Assembly: GCF_014639255.1 (NCBI RefSeq)
Contig: NZ_BMFV01000001.1
Coordinates: 186,001 to 250,000 of the forward strand
DNA from: Pullulanibacillus pueri
GTDB taxonomy: Bacteria > Bacillota > Bacilli > Bacillales > Sporolactobacillaceae
DNA length: 64,000 nt
Direction of reading: 5' to 3'
Shown: positions 42,363 to 50,999 of the stretch, piece after piece
Layout of the letters: each line of letters opens with the position of its first letter
How positions within the stretch are numbered: the first letter of the stretch is position 1
Notes under the pieces: model-generated
What the model was told of the DNA's origin: nothing
Seen by the model: only the letters and a program-made list of their open reading frames with translations
Database searches by the model: none
Program-made: the position numbers and the translations under genes

Positions 42363-43868
42363 ATGGAGCAGGTTGCTGTCCTTACTGATAAAGATAAAAA
42401 AAGACGTTCACTAGTGTTAGGTTCATTGATTTTAGGCATGTTCATGGCGTCAATAGAGGCGACGATTGTAGCCACCGCAATACCTGCTATTGTAGGAGAT
42501 CTGGGTGGTTTTAAGTTATATAGCTGGGTATTTTCTGCCTATTTATTGATGAATGCCTTGACCATTCTGATCTATGGAAAACTTTCCGATCTATTTGGGA
42601 GAAAACCAGTTTTTCTTTTTGGACTTATTGTTTTTTTGATCGGGTCTTTGTGTGCAGGGTTCGCTGGATCCATGAAGTTGTTAATTCTTTTTCGAGTGAT
42701 TCAAGGGTTAGGGGCAGGCGCTGTTCAGCCCATTGCCATGACCATTGTGGGGGATCTCTATACTATAAAAGAACGAAGTCAAATTCAAGGCTATTTGTCA
42801 AGTGTCTGGGGAATATCGGCTATTTGTGGTCCGGCGCTTGGTGGTGTATTTGTAGAATACATAAGTTGGTCATGGGTATTTTGGATTAACCTTCCCCTTG
42901 GCATATTGTCGATTATCGGTATTCTTATTTTCTTTAATGAAAAGGTTGAGAAGCAGAAGCATTCGATTGATTATTTAGGCTCATTTCTTATGTTTGTGGT
43001 GATCTCCTCATTGATGATTGTCTTAATTCAAGGGGGAGTGGCTTGGTCGTGGCTATCTTTACCTGTTTTACTCTTGATTCTTCTTTTTGTCATCGGCATT
43101 ATTTTATTTATATGGAGAGAACGAAAGGCCCAAGAACCTGTTGTTCCTTTAGTCATCTGGCAAAATCCATTAATTGCGATTGCCAATACAGTTAGTTTAA
43201 CCACTGGAATTGTGACGATTGGTTTGACAACGTTCTTACCATCGTTTGTCCAGTCCATTATGGGTCAATCGGCTATTATTGCAGGATTTACGTTAACGAC
43301 AATGTCTATAGGCTGGCCGCTTTCCTCTACCATTGTTGGTCGGCTGTTGCTTAAGCGAAGCCACCGCTTGCTGTTAACAATAGGTGGTGCCTTCCTTGTG
43401 GTTGGTGGGATTCTCTTTTTCCTTTTAAACGGAGAGAAAGGGCCTATCTATGCAGCGATAAGCTCGTTTGTGATTGGTCTTGGTATGGGTTCAACAAGTA
43501 CCATTTTTATTGTGGCCATTCAAAATAGTGTGCCCTGGAAACTTCGTGGGGCCGCGACATCTTCCAATATGTTTATGCGTATGCTAGGAAGCGCTATAGG
43601 CGCAGCTTTACTCGGGGGACTTTTAAATACCCGTCTACAAAATTTTATAAGTGAGCATGGCGCCAAAGAGCACCTTACCATCAATTCTGCCAATGCCGTG
43701 TTAGAAAATAAAAGTGTGAACCTATCTGCGCATGCGATGGCGTTGCTAAAACATGGTCTTGAGGTCGCTTTACATTCTGTTTATATTGGTGTTTTTATTT
43801 TTACAGTCATTTCTTTAATTTTGATTATCTGTATCCCTAAGAAGTATTTTTCGTCGCGAGATGAGTAA
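42363..43868 (+). CDS. MFS drug transporter, DHA2 (14-helix EmrB/QacA) family
   Basis: A 501-residue proton-driven exporter with 14 predicted helices. 'ASIEATIVATAIPAIVGDLGG' is the DHA2 motif D1, 'GKLSDLFGRKPVFLFG' is MFS motif A and 'RVIQGLGAGAVQPIA' is motif C-like. Between cbpB and ccpC in B. subtilis there is no such gene, so this is an insertion into the conserved block. GAGGTGATGA precedes ATG. The ccpC gene follows with a 47-base gap. Confidence 0.92.
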   Translation: MEQVAVLTDKDKKRRSLVLGSLILGMFMASIEATIVATAIPAIVGDLGGFKLYSWVFSAYLLMNALTILIYGKLSDLFGRKPVFLFGLIVFLIGSLCAGFAGSMKLLILFRVIQGLGAGAVQPIAMTIVGDLYTIKERSQIQGYLSSVWGISAICGPALGGVFVEYISWSWVFWINLPLGILSIIGILIFFNEKVEKQKHSIDYLGSFLMFVVISSLMIVLIQGGVAWSWLSLPVLLLILLFVIGIILFIWRERKAQEPVVPLVIWQNPLIAIANTVSLTTGIVTIGLTTFLPSFVQSIMGQSAIIAGFTLTTMSIGWPLSSTIVGRLLLKRSHRLLLTIGGAFLVVGGILFFLLNGEKGPIYAAISSFVIGLGMGSTSTIFIVAIQNSVPWKLRGAATSSNMFMRMLGSAIGAALLGGLLNTRLQNFISEHGAKEHLTINSANAVLENKSVNLSAHAMALLKHGLEVALHSVYIGVFIFTVISLILIICIPKKYFSSRDE

Positions 43869-43915
43869 ACAACGGGATGCGTGAGCAATATACGAACGAC
43901 TTGGAGGTAGAGTAC

Positions 43916-44779
43916 GTGCAAAGAAGTGACTTACAAATTATCTTCGTATTAGGTGAAGAAAAAAACATGAGAAAAGCAGCGGAGCGACTATTTGTCTCAC
44001 AACCCGCATTAAGTCAGCGCCTGCAATCCATTGAACGTGATTGGGGGACTCCGCTATTTGTCCGTTCAAAGCGAGGGCTGGACTTAACACCTGAAGGGGA
44101 AAGAGTGGCTCAGTTTGCAAAAGAAACGATAGAAAAAGAAGATAAGCTGCGTGAAAGTCTTATTTCTGATCAATCAGAGGTGTATGGCACGCTTAAAATA
44201 GCGGTGGCTTCTATTATTGGTCAATATTGGCTTCCGAAGGTTCTCAAGCGTTTTGTTGAGCGCTATCCCCTTGTCAAGATCTCACTGGTGACAGGGTGGT
44301 CTAGTGAGATTCTCCATCATATGTACGAGGATGATGGTCATATTGGGATTATTCGTGGGAATCCTAAATGGCGGGGATATAAACGTCATCTGTTTACGGA
44401 TGCCCTTAATCTTGTAGATACAACGCTTGAGAGTCTGGAGGAACTTGATAACTACAAAAAACCCTTTATACAGTTTCGCAGTGATTCAACTTACTATCAG
44501 GAAATTCAAGACTGGTGGCATAACCACTTTAAAAAAACGCCGAAGCGGACTATTATTGTGGATCAAATCGAAACCTGTAAACAAATGGCTTTGAATGGTA
44601 TTGGCTATGCGATCTTGCCATCGGTGAGTTTGACTGATCGTGATTACGGGATTAATAAAATTCCTCTTGAGGATAAAATGCGCCAGGGCATTGAGCGAGA
44701 TACATGGCTTTTGGCTCATGAAGATGCGATTCAGCTCAAACAGGTGAAGGCTTTTATTGATCTTTTAAATGAAGAATGA
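43916..44779 (+). CDS. ccpC: LysR-family regulator CcpC
   Basis: A 287-residue LysR regulator. The DNA-binding domain 'NMRKAAERLFVSQPALSQRLQSIERDWGTPLFVRSKRGLDLTPEGE' is close to CcpC, the citrate-responsive repressor of aconitase and citrate synthase genes. The effector domain follows at 90-287. The location just upstream of dapH matches the ykuM-ykuQ order, but the ykuN, ykuO and ykuP genes are missing. The start is GTG 43916, eight bases after GGAGG. Confidence 0.87.
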   Translation: MQRSDLQIIFVLGEEKNMRKAAERLFVSQPALSQRLQSIERDWGTPLFVRSKRGLDLTPEGERVAQFAKETIEKEDKLRESLISDQSEVYGTLKIAVASIIGQYWLPKVLKRFVERYPLVKISLVTGWSSEILHHMYEDDGHIGIIRGNPKWRGYKRHLFTDALNLVDTTLESLEELDNYKKPFIQFRSDSTYYQEIQDWWHNHFKKTPKRTIIVDQIETCKQMALNGIGYAILPSVSLTDRDYGINKIPLEDKMRQGIERDTWLLAHEDAIQLKQVKAFIDLLNEE

Positions 44780-44873
44780 TAGGAATGTAGCGAACCATTA
44801 TAGACTTTTATGTCGAAATTCGATAACATTATACACGACTCTATAAAAGAGGAAGATTGAGGAGGAGATCAAT

Positions 44874-45593
44874 GTGAAACAAATGGATGCTAACGAAATC
44901 ATCTCTTTCATCCAAAATAGTGAAAAATCAACGCCGGTGAAAGTATACATAAAAGGTCAATTGTCTGATATTGACTTTGGTCAAGACATACAGGCGTTTG
45001 TTAATGATAAAAGTGGAGTTATTTTTGGCGAATGGAAAACGGTTCAAGAAGTATTAGATGAAAATACTGACAAGATAGAAGACTACGTCTTAGAAAATGA
45101 TCGTCGTCACTCTGCCATTCCTTTACTTGATTATAGAAAGGTTCAAGCCCGTATTGAACCGGGAGCTATTATCCGTGATCAAGTCGAAATTGGTAAAAAT
45201 GCAGTGATCATGATGGGTGCAAGCATTAATATTGGTGCGGTGATCGGAGAAGGCACCATGATTGACATGAACGTCGTTCTCGGCGGGAGAGCAACGGTAG
45301 GAAAAAACTGTCACATTGGTGCAGGTACAGTTCTTGCAGGTGTCATTGAGCCACCATCAGCACAACCTGTTGTCATTGAGGATGACGTGGTTATTGGTGC
45401 TAACGCGGTTGTTCTTGAAGGCGTAACAGTTGGAAAAGGCGCGGTCGTTGCTGCTGGTGCTGTGGTTATTGAAGATGTTAAGCCCAATACAGTTGTAGCA
45501 GGAACGCCTGCTCGAGTCATTAAGGAGATCGATGATAAAACACGTTCCAAAACAGAAATTAAGCAAGAACTTCGTCAATTAAAAGAAGATTAA
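44874..45593 (+). CDS. dapH: Tetrahydrodipicolinate N-acetyltransferase
   Basis: A 239-residue acetyltransferase that acetylates tetrahydrodipicolinate in the N-acetyl branch of diaminopimelate/lysine synthesis. A DapH N-terminal domain (1-85) is followed by left-handed beta-helix hexapeptide repeats ('[38 protein letters not shown]') and the '[14 protein letters not shown]' end. GTG start with GGAGGAGAT just upstream. dapL follows after a terminator-like hairpin. Confidence 0.95.
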   Translation: MKQMDANEIISFIQNSEKSTPVKVYIKGQLSDIDFGQDIQAFVNDKSGVIFGEWKTVQEVLDENTDKIEDYVLENDRRHSAIPLLDYRKVQARIEPGAIIRDQVEIGKNAVIMMGASINIGAVIGEGTMIDMNVVLGGRATVGKNCHIGAGTVLAGVIEPPSAQPVVIEDDVVIGANAVVLEGVTVGKGAVVAAGAVVIEDVKPNTVVAGTPARVIKEIDDKTRSKTEIKQELRQLKED

Positions 45594-45601
45594 TGGTCAA
45601 G

Positions 45602-45633
45602 CAGGGTCCTAAAAGATGAGGACCCTGTATTTG
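45602..45633 (+). terminator. Terminator or attenuating hairpin between dapH and dapL
   Basis: CAGGGTCCT (45602-45610) and AGGACCCTG (45619-45627) form a perfect 9-bp stem, but the T-run is broken (TATTTGT), so read-through into dapL is likely. Confidence 0.75.
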
Positions 45634-45667
45634 TAGTCTTAAATGCTATCCATGAGGTGAGTGGGAA

Positions 45668-46792
45668 ATGGGATTAGATCTTATTCAAACACGTCGAAGC
45701 TTCCATCGGATACCGGAGCTCGGCTTTCAAGAACATAAGACACAAGCACTTATTTTAAACACTCTTGAATCTTTTTCCGCTGGTGAGCGACTATCGATAA
45801 AAACATGGAAGACGGGTGTTCTTGTTTTCATTAGAGGGACGCAACCTGAGAATCATAAGACGAAGGCTTATCGTACGGATATCGACGGTCTTCCGATTCA
45901 AGAAGAGACGGGCTATGATTTTTGTTCTGAACATGAGGGGAATATGCACGCTTGTGGGCATGATTTTCATATGACGATAGCGCTTGGCGTCATTGAACGT
46001 TTAATTGCAGACCCCCCTGAGCATAATGTCCTTGTCATTTTTCAACCTGCTGAAGAAGGTCCTGGTGGCGCCCTTCCTATGCTAAAGAGTAGTGAATTTA
46101 ATGAATGGCGTCCTGATGAAATTATGGCTCTCCATGTGGCCCCTGAATATCCTACGGGGACGATTGCGACACGAGAAGGTCTTCTCTTTGCCAATACGTC
46201 AGAACTATTCATTGATCTCAAGGGTAAAGGGGGCCATGCGGCTTACCCTCATTTATCTAATGATATGGTTGTGGCCGCAAGTCATTTTGTCACTCAAATC
46301 CAGAGCATCGTTTCCAGGCGTATCGATCCTCTTGATTCCGCAGTGGTTACTATAGGAAAGGTTACCGGCGGGACAAAACAAAACATCATTGCAGAAACGG
46401 CACGAATCGAAGGAACGCTGAGGGCACTTGACCCTAAAACAATGGATCAAATTAAGCGGTCAATAAAAGCACATCTTGTGGGAATTGAAGCATCATTTGA
46501 ATGTGATGCTGAGATTGATTTTGGTTCAAATTATTATCAAGTTTATAATCATTCCCAGCCAACATCTGATTTCATTGATTATTGTCGGTCTAGTAACTAT
46601 CCTTTAGTTATCTGTAAAGAGGCGATGACAGGAGAAGATTTTGGTTATTTCTTAAAGGACATTCCTGGCTTCATGTTTTGGCTAGGGGTCGATTCAGAAG
46701 CGGGCTTACATGCGGCAAAATTCAAGCCAGATGAAAATGCACTTCATATGGGTGTTGAGATTGTTACAGGATATTTAAAAAAAGCTTTTTAA
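45668..46792 (+). CDS. dapL: N-acetyldiaminopimelate deacetylase
   Basis: A 374-residue M20-family metallohydrolase. Metal ligands appear in '[10 protein letters not shown]' and '[14 protein letters not shown]'; '[15 protein letters not shown]' marks the dimerisation lid and 'MTGEDFGYF' the last ligand. It removes the acetyl group in diaminopimelate synthesis, after DapH and the aminotransferase. GAGGTG precedes ATG. Order dapH-dapL-ykuS is as in B. subtilis. Confidence 0.95.
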   Translation: MGLDLIQTRRSFHRIPELGFQEHKTQALILNTLESFSAGERLSIKTWKTGVLVFIRGTQPENHKTKAYRTDIDGLPIQEETGYDFCSEHEGNMHACGHDFHMTIALGVIERLIADPPEHNVLVIFQPAEEGPGGALPMLKSSEFNEWRPDEIMALHVAPEYPTGTIATREGLLFANTSELFIDLKGKGGHAAYPHLSNDMVVAASHFVTQIQSIVSRRIDPLDSAVVTIGKVTGGTKQNIIAETARIEGTLRALDPKTMDQIKRSIKAHLVGIEASFECDAEIDFGSNYYQVYNHSQPTSDFIDYCRSSNYPLVICKEAMTGEDFGYFLKDIPGFMFWLGVDSEAGLHAAKFKPDENALHMGVEIVTGYLKKAF

Positions 46793-46871
46793 TCAAGCTA
46801 TTCGTATAAACCTCCAAAGAGATTGGCATGATATACATGTATTGCGTTATTATTCGAGGAGGTGCGAACAA

Positions 46872-47117
46872 GTGGCAAAGATTGCAGTTGAAGAAACCTT
46901 AACAGATGTTCAACAAGCATTAGAGGAAAAAGGGTATCAAGTGGTTCCTTTTAGACAGGAAGCTGACGCCAAAGATTGTGACTGCTGTGTCATTTCTGGA
47001 GTGGATGAAAATGTTATGGGCGTACAGGATATTGTTACAGAGGCTCCAGTCATTGATTGCCGCGGAATGGATGCCAATCAAGTATGTGAAGAGGTTGAGC
47101 ATCGTCTAAGTCGATAA
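46872..47117 (+). CDS. ykuS: UPF0180 family protein YkuS
   Basis: An 81-residue protein: 'MAKIAVEETLTDVQQALEEKGYQVVPF', 'CDCCVISGVDENVMGVQDI' and 'APVIDCRGMDANQV' match the UPF0180 pattern. Function unknown; the CDCC cluster may bind metal. Start GTG at 46872 with GAGGAGGTG seven bases upstream, giving exactly the 81 residues of its B. subtilis counterpart. Confidence 0.92.
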   Translation: MAKIAVEETLTDVQQALEEKGYQVVPFRQEADAKDCDCCVISGVDENVMGVQDIVTEAPVIDCRGMDANQVCEEVEHRLSR

Positions 47118-47134
47118 GTAAACATAACGTGTAG

Positions 47135-47158
47135 GCAGCCAATTAAGGCTGCTTTCTT
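47135..47158 (+). terminator. Terminator after ykuS
   Basis: GCAGCC-AATTAA-GGCTGC followed by TTTCTTT. Confidence 0.85.
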
Positions 47159-47260
47159 TATACATAATGAAACCATTATATAGATTGTTTCGTATATTTA
47201 GGGAAGAGTTTTGAACACATATAATAATGTAAGAACAAGTTTTTTTAGGAGAAATGAACA

Positions 47261-48547
47261 GTGACGCTTAAATTGATCATTCTGATTCTACTTATTTTAC
47301 TCACCGCCTTTTTTGTTGCTGCTGAGTTTGCTATTGTGAGAGCCCGCAAACTTAGAATTGAATTATTGGCTGATCAGGGGAATAAGAAAGCTATAGCTGC
47401 AAAGAAAGTCATTCATCAGTTAGATGAATATTTGTCAGCCTGTCAATTGGGCATAACGATGACTTCTCTAGGGATTGGGTGGCTTGGTGAGCCCACCATT
47501 GGTCATATGATTGAAGACCTTTTTGGGGTGTTTTCCTTTTCAGGGACGCTTTCGGTTACAATATCGGTTATCCTTTCCTTTTTATTTGTGACTATTTTTC
47601 ACGTTGTTTTGGGAGAACTTGCCCCAAAGACATTCGCGATACAAAAAGCTGAAGCGATTGTGATGATGGCAGCTCAACCCTTAATTGTGTTTAACATTAT
47701 CGCCTATCCTTTTATTTGGATACTGAATGGTTCAGCGAATGCGATTGCTCGTTTGTTTGGCGCCAAGCCAATGTCTGAGTCGGAAACCATACATACTGAA
47801 GAAGAGCTTAGGCAGATCCTCTCTGAAAGTTATAAAAGTGGGGAAATTAATCAATCTGAATATAAATATGTAAACCGAATATTTGAATTTGATAATCGAA
47901 CCGCTCGTGAGATTATGATTCCAAGAACCGAAACGGTTTGTCTCTATTTAGAAGAGTCTCTTGAGGCCAATAGGGAAATCATGGCTGAAAGTACATTTAC
48001 AAGATATCCTGTTGCAGAAAATGATAAGGATAACATTATTGGTCTTATCAATATTAAGGAGCTCTATTATTCACGATTTATGGCGGATAATAAAGATGAT
48101 ATTAAGCAACATATTAGACCCATTCTTCATGTTTTTGAAACGATTCCCATCAAACAATTACTTGTAAAAATGCAAAAGGAACGTGTCCATATGGCCGTTT
48201 TAATGGATGAATATGGTGGAACGAGTGGGATCGTCACTGTTGAAGACATCCTAGAAGAAATTGTGGGAGAGATTCGCGATGAATTTGATACAGATGAACG
48301 TCCCATGATTGATGAGGTTGAAGAGGGCACTTATTTAGTCGATGGAAAAACACTTTTATCGGAAATTAATCGCTTTTTTAATCAAGAGCTTGAACATGAT
48401 GATATTGATACGATTGGGGGATTAATTTTGGCAAAGTACCCTAATATTTCGGAGGGGATGGAGCTTCACTTAGGCACACTTAATGTTCAAATTGCGGAAT
48501 TATCAGGAACACAAATAAAGAAAGTAAAGATTAAAGGAGCAGATTGA
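47261..48547 (+). CDS. Hemolysin-family CNNM/CBS membrane protein
   Basis: A 428-residue protein. A DUF21/CNNM transmembrane domain (1 to about 190, 'AAEFAIVRARKLRIE', 'LGIGWLGEPTIG', 'LGELAPKTFAIQKAE') is followed by two CBS motifs (about 215-335) and a CorC_HlyC domain ('EEGTYLVDGKTLLSEINRFF'). Relatives such as MpfA/YhdP export magnesium or other cations. GTG start, nine bases after AGGAG. It is inserted between ykuS and ykuT relative to the B. subtilis order. Confidence 0.92.
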   Translation: MTLKLIILILLILLTAFFVAAEFAIVRARKLRIELLADQGNKKAIAAKKVIHQLDEYLSACQLGITMTSLGIGWLGEPTIGHMIEDLFGVFSFSGTLSVTISVILSFLFVTIFHVVLGELAPKTFAIQKAEAIVMMAAQPLIVFNIIAYPFIWILNGSANAIARLFGAKPMSESETIHTEEELRQILSESYKSGEINQSEYKYVNRIFEFDNRTAREIMIPRTETVCLYLEESLEANREIMAESTFTRYPVAENDKDNIIGLINIKELYYSRFMADNKDDIKQHIRPILHVFETIPIKQLLVKMQKERVHMAVLMDEYGGTSGIVTVEDILEEIVGEIRDEFDTDERPMIDEVEEGTYLVDGKTLLSEINRFFNQELEHDDIDTIGGLILAKYPNISEGMELHLGTLNVQIAELSGTQIKKVKIKGAD

Positions 48548-48624
48548 TGAATACCATCATTAAAAGACGGCTTATAAATACAAATTAAGGGATATAAAAA
48601 GTTGTCACTGATGATAAGATGGTC

Positions 48625-48656
48625 AAGGGAGCCTTATTGAGTATAGGCTCCCTTCG
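48625..48656 (+). terminator. Terminator-like hairpin after the CNNM gene
   Basis: AAGGGAGCC and GGCTCCCTT form a perfect 9-bp stem (48625-48654) with a 12-base loop; the T-run is weak. Confidence 0.65.
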
Positions 48657-48803
48657 CATTGCGCGTTGCTATTGCTATAGATTGCCCCGTAACTTTAAGG
48701 TGATACCTTTCCGAGCTAATAGTGTAGATCTCACTTAAAGATGTTTTAATAGCCATTTTTAAAGAGGTGTAACCTCAACATCTATAATAGATCCTAAAAA
48801 AGA

Positions 48804-48989
48804 GGAGGCTGGGTTAAAATTATATAAGACAAAGGCAAAACCGAACGATTTAGAAGTCGTTCGCTTTTGCCTTTGTACGTAAGGTCGCTCCGTCAAAACA
48901 CTTCGCTTTTTGCGTCATAACACTTACTTATATTTAAAAATATGATTGTTCGTCTTTTGACTTGGCTTATTTCGTTATGTCCCAGCCCC
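48804..48989. mobile_element. MITE-like element with GGCTGGG termini and long inner hairpin
   Basis: The element is bounded by GGCTGGG (48807-48813) and its inverse CCCAGCC (48981-48987). Inside is a 20-base stem with one mismatch (48829-48848 against 48857-48876) and an 8-base loop. The right end, read inward, is GGGCTGGGACATAAC, an end common to many short non-coding repeats of Firmicutes. No coding capacity. Confidence 0.7.
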
Positions 48990-49003
48990 TGCTGATAGAC
49001 GTT

Positions 49004-49852
49004 TTAGCCCTGTGAACGCTCTTGTTTATGAACCATGACTTGATGCGGAAATGGAATTTCGATATTGTGCGCATCAAGTGCTTCCTTAATGGCTTTTTTA
49101 AGCGTCCGTTCAACTCCGAATTGTTCACCGTTTTTAGTTTGGGCTATAACTCTTAGGACGACGTCAGAACTGTTTAAAGCTTGTACACCAATCACGTCAG
49201 GTCCTTCTACGATATTTTCCTCTTGCTGAGCAACTTGCTCACAAACTTCTTGAATGACTTTAAGTGCCTCATCTATATCCTCATCATATGAAATCCCGAT
49301 ATCTACTAATGCTCTCATGTTTCCTCGAGAATGGTTGCTTAAACTTGAAATGTTTCGATTAGGGATAAAATGAAGAATGCCATCAAAACCTCTCACTTGT
49401 GTTGTTCTTAAGCCAACCTCTTCGACAATGCCATTATAGCTTCCAATGGTGACCACTTCGCCAACATCCATTTGTTTCTCCAATAAAATGAAAAAACCAG
49501 TAACGACATCACTGACAAGACCTTGTGCACCGAACCCAATGGCAAGACCTACAACACCAGCCCCAGCAATTAGACTTGCTGTGTGAATCCCTAATGTGTT
49601 GAAGATCATTACAATCATGATGAAAATGAGAACATAGGATAGAATGTTGTTGACGAGTTTTTCCATTGTATAAACACGAGCTTTTGTGGCTTGTTGCTTC
49701 TCTTGGTAAACCTTAAAAGCTTGGTTGATAGCCTTTTTTCCTATCCCTTTAAAGATAAAGAAAAGGATCAAGATTAAAATAATCTTAAGAATTTTAAATC
49801 CTAAATTTGTCGCAAGATATTCCCATAAATTATTAAAGATATCTAATGACAT
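49004..49852 (-). CDS. ykuT: Small-conductance mechanosensitive channel (YkuT)
   Basis: A 282-residue MscS-family channel with three N-terminal helices. The pore helix 'ASLIAGAGVVGLAIGFGAQGLVSDVVTGFFILLEKQMDVGE' has the Gly/Ala packing pattern of TM3. A C-terminal cytoplasmic vestibule follows. It releases solutes on hypo-osmotic shock. The start is ATG 49852, with GAGGTG nine bases upstream; a GTG four codons before it overlaps that site. Next to the divergent peroxiredoxin gene, as in the ykuT-ykuU pair. Confidence 0.92.
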   Translation of the reverse strand: MSLDIFNNLWEYLATNLGFKILKIILILILFFIFKGIGKKAINQAFKVYQEKQQATKARVYTMEKLVNNILSYVLIFIMIVMIFNTLGIHTASLIAGAGVVGLAIGFGAQGLVSDVVTGFFILLEKQMDVGEVVTIGSYNGIVEEVGLRTTQVRGFDGILHFIPNRNISSLSNHSRGNMRALVDIGISYDEDIDEALKVIQEVCEQVAQQEENIVEGPDVIGVQALNSSDVVLRVIAQTKNGEQFGVERTLKKAIKEALDAHNIEIPFPHQVMVHKQERSQG

Positions 49853-49958
49853 GTAATGCATCACCTCAAATTTTAAAAATGTATGTATACTATTCGTCTA
49901 GTATAGCGATAATAATAGTAGAATTCAAACGAAGTATAGTGAGTACGGAGGGATACAT

Positions 49959-50510
49959 ATGTTAGGACAAATGATAGGGAAACAGGCACCTCGCTTTGAG
50001 ATGGAAGCCGTGATGCCAAATAAGGAGTTTGGTAAGGTAAGTCTTGATGAGCATATAAAGAATGGGAAGTGGACCATTCTATTCTTCTATCCTATGGATT
50101 TTACATTTGTATGTCCGACGGAAATAACAGCCATCAGTGATCGTTACCAGGATATTACAGCCTTTAATGGAGAAGTTATTGGAGTGTCCACCGATACAAT
50201 TCATACCCATAAAGCTTGGATCAATACGCCACGTGAGAAAAACGGGTTAGGTGATTTAAATTATCCCCTTGCCGCTGATACTAATCATGAGGTGGCTAGG
50301 AACTATGGGATACTTATAGAAGAAGAAGGAATTGCGCTACGAGGGTTGTTTATTATTGATCCTAAAGGAGAATTAAAATATTCGGTGGTTCATCACAATG
50401 ATATTGGACGCGATGTTGATGAAATATTAAGAGTACTACAAGCACTGCAAACAGGTGGACTTTGTCCGGCCAATTGGAAACCAGGTCAAAAAACACTCAA
50501 TGCTTCTTGA
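49959..50510 (+). CDS. ykuU: 2-Cys peroxiredoxin (YkuU)
   Basis: A 183-residue AhpC/TSA-family peroxidase. Peroxidatic Cys in 'YPMDFTFVCPTEITA', resolving Cys in 'GGLCPANWKPGQ', so a typical two-cysteine enzyme that reduces peroxides with thioredoxin. GGAGGG lies six bases before ATG. The thioredoxin gene ykuV, next in B. subtilis, is absent here. Confidence 0.94.
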   Translation: MLGQMIGKQAPRFEMEAVMPNKEFGKVSLDEHIKNGKWTILFFYPMDFTFVCPTEITAISDRYQDITAFNGEVIGVSTDTIHTHKAWINTPREKNGLGDLNYPLAADTNHEVARNYGILIEEEGIALRGLFIIDPKGELKYSVVHHNDIGRDVDEILRVLQALQTGGLCPANWKPGQKTLNAS

Positions 50511-50584
50511 TTGACTTTGGTTTCCTTGAAGAATCGGACATATTGCCCGGTATTTCTTAATAAAACAGAGGAATAAAACGGAAT

Positions 50585-50620
50585 GGGGAGGAGGGCTTTA
50601 GCTCTTTCTCCTCATTTTTA
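50585..50620 (+). terminator. Probable terminator after ykuU
   Basis: A GAGGA...TCCTC stem with an inner GGGCT/AGCTC pairing and a TTTTTA tail. From here to 50999 the sequence is very AT-rich, with no further feature recognised. Confidence 0.55.
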
Positions 50621-50999
50621 ATAATCAATGAGGGGTATTTAATACAGAAATGATACTTAAAAACAGTCGAACGCCTGTTTTTATTTTTTTTGTTTATTTT
50701 TGGAGTCGTTTTATTAGATAATGCATAATAATGGTGGTATTATGTGTTTTGTAACAATTTAGACCACTTAAAAAAAGGGGAAATTCTTTTTGAAACTAAA
50801 ACATGAATCGTAGATATTGGGAGATAAGGATAGTAAAAAGTATTAAAAATATAATTTCATTTTAAAAAACCGTAAATTTGATTTAAAACATTGTAATTTA
50901 AGTCAATTTGGTTCATTTAGTTTGTGGTTAAATATTTCGAAATCCGTTATATTTAGTAATGTTACAATTCTAAGCGATATGGAGTAGGTGGTGACCCCC

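Noticed and set aside
45602..45633. Lysine riboswitch or T-box before dapL
   Set aside because: Only a simple 9-bp hairpin is present; none of the conserved lysine-riboswitch or T-box motifs are visible.
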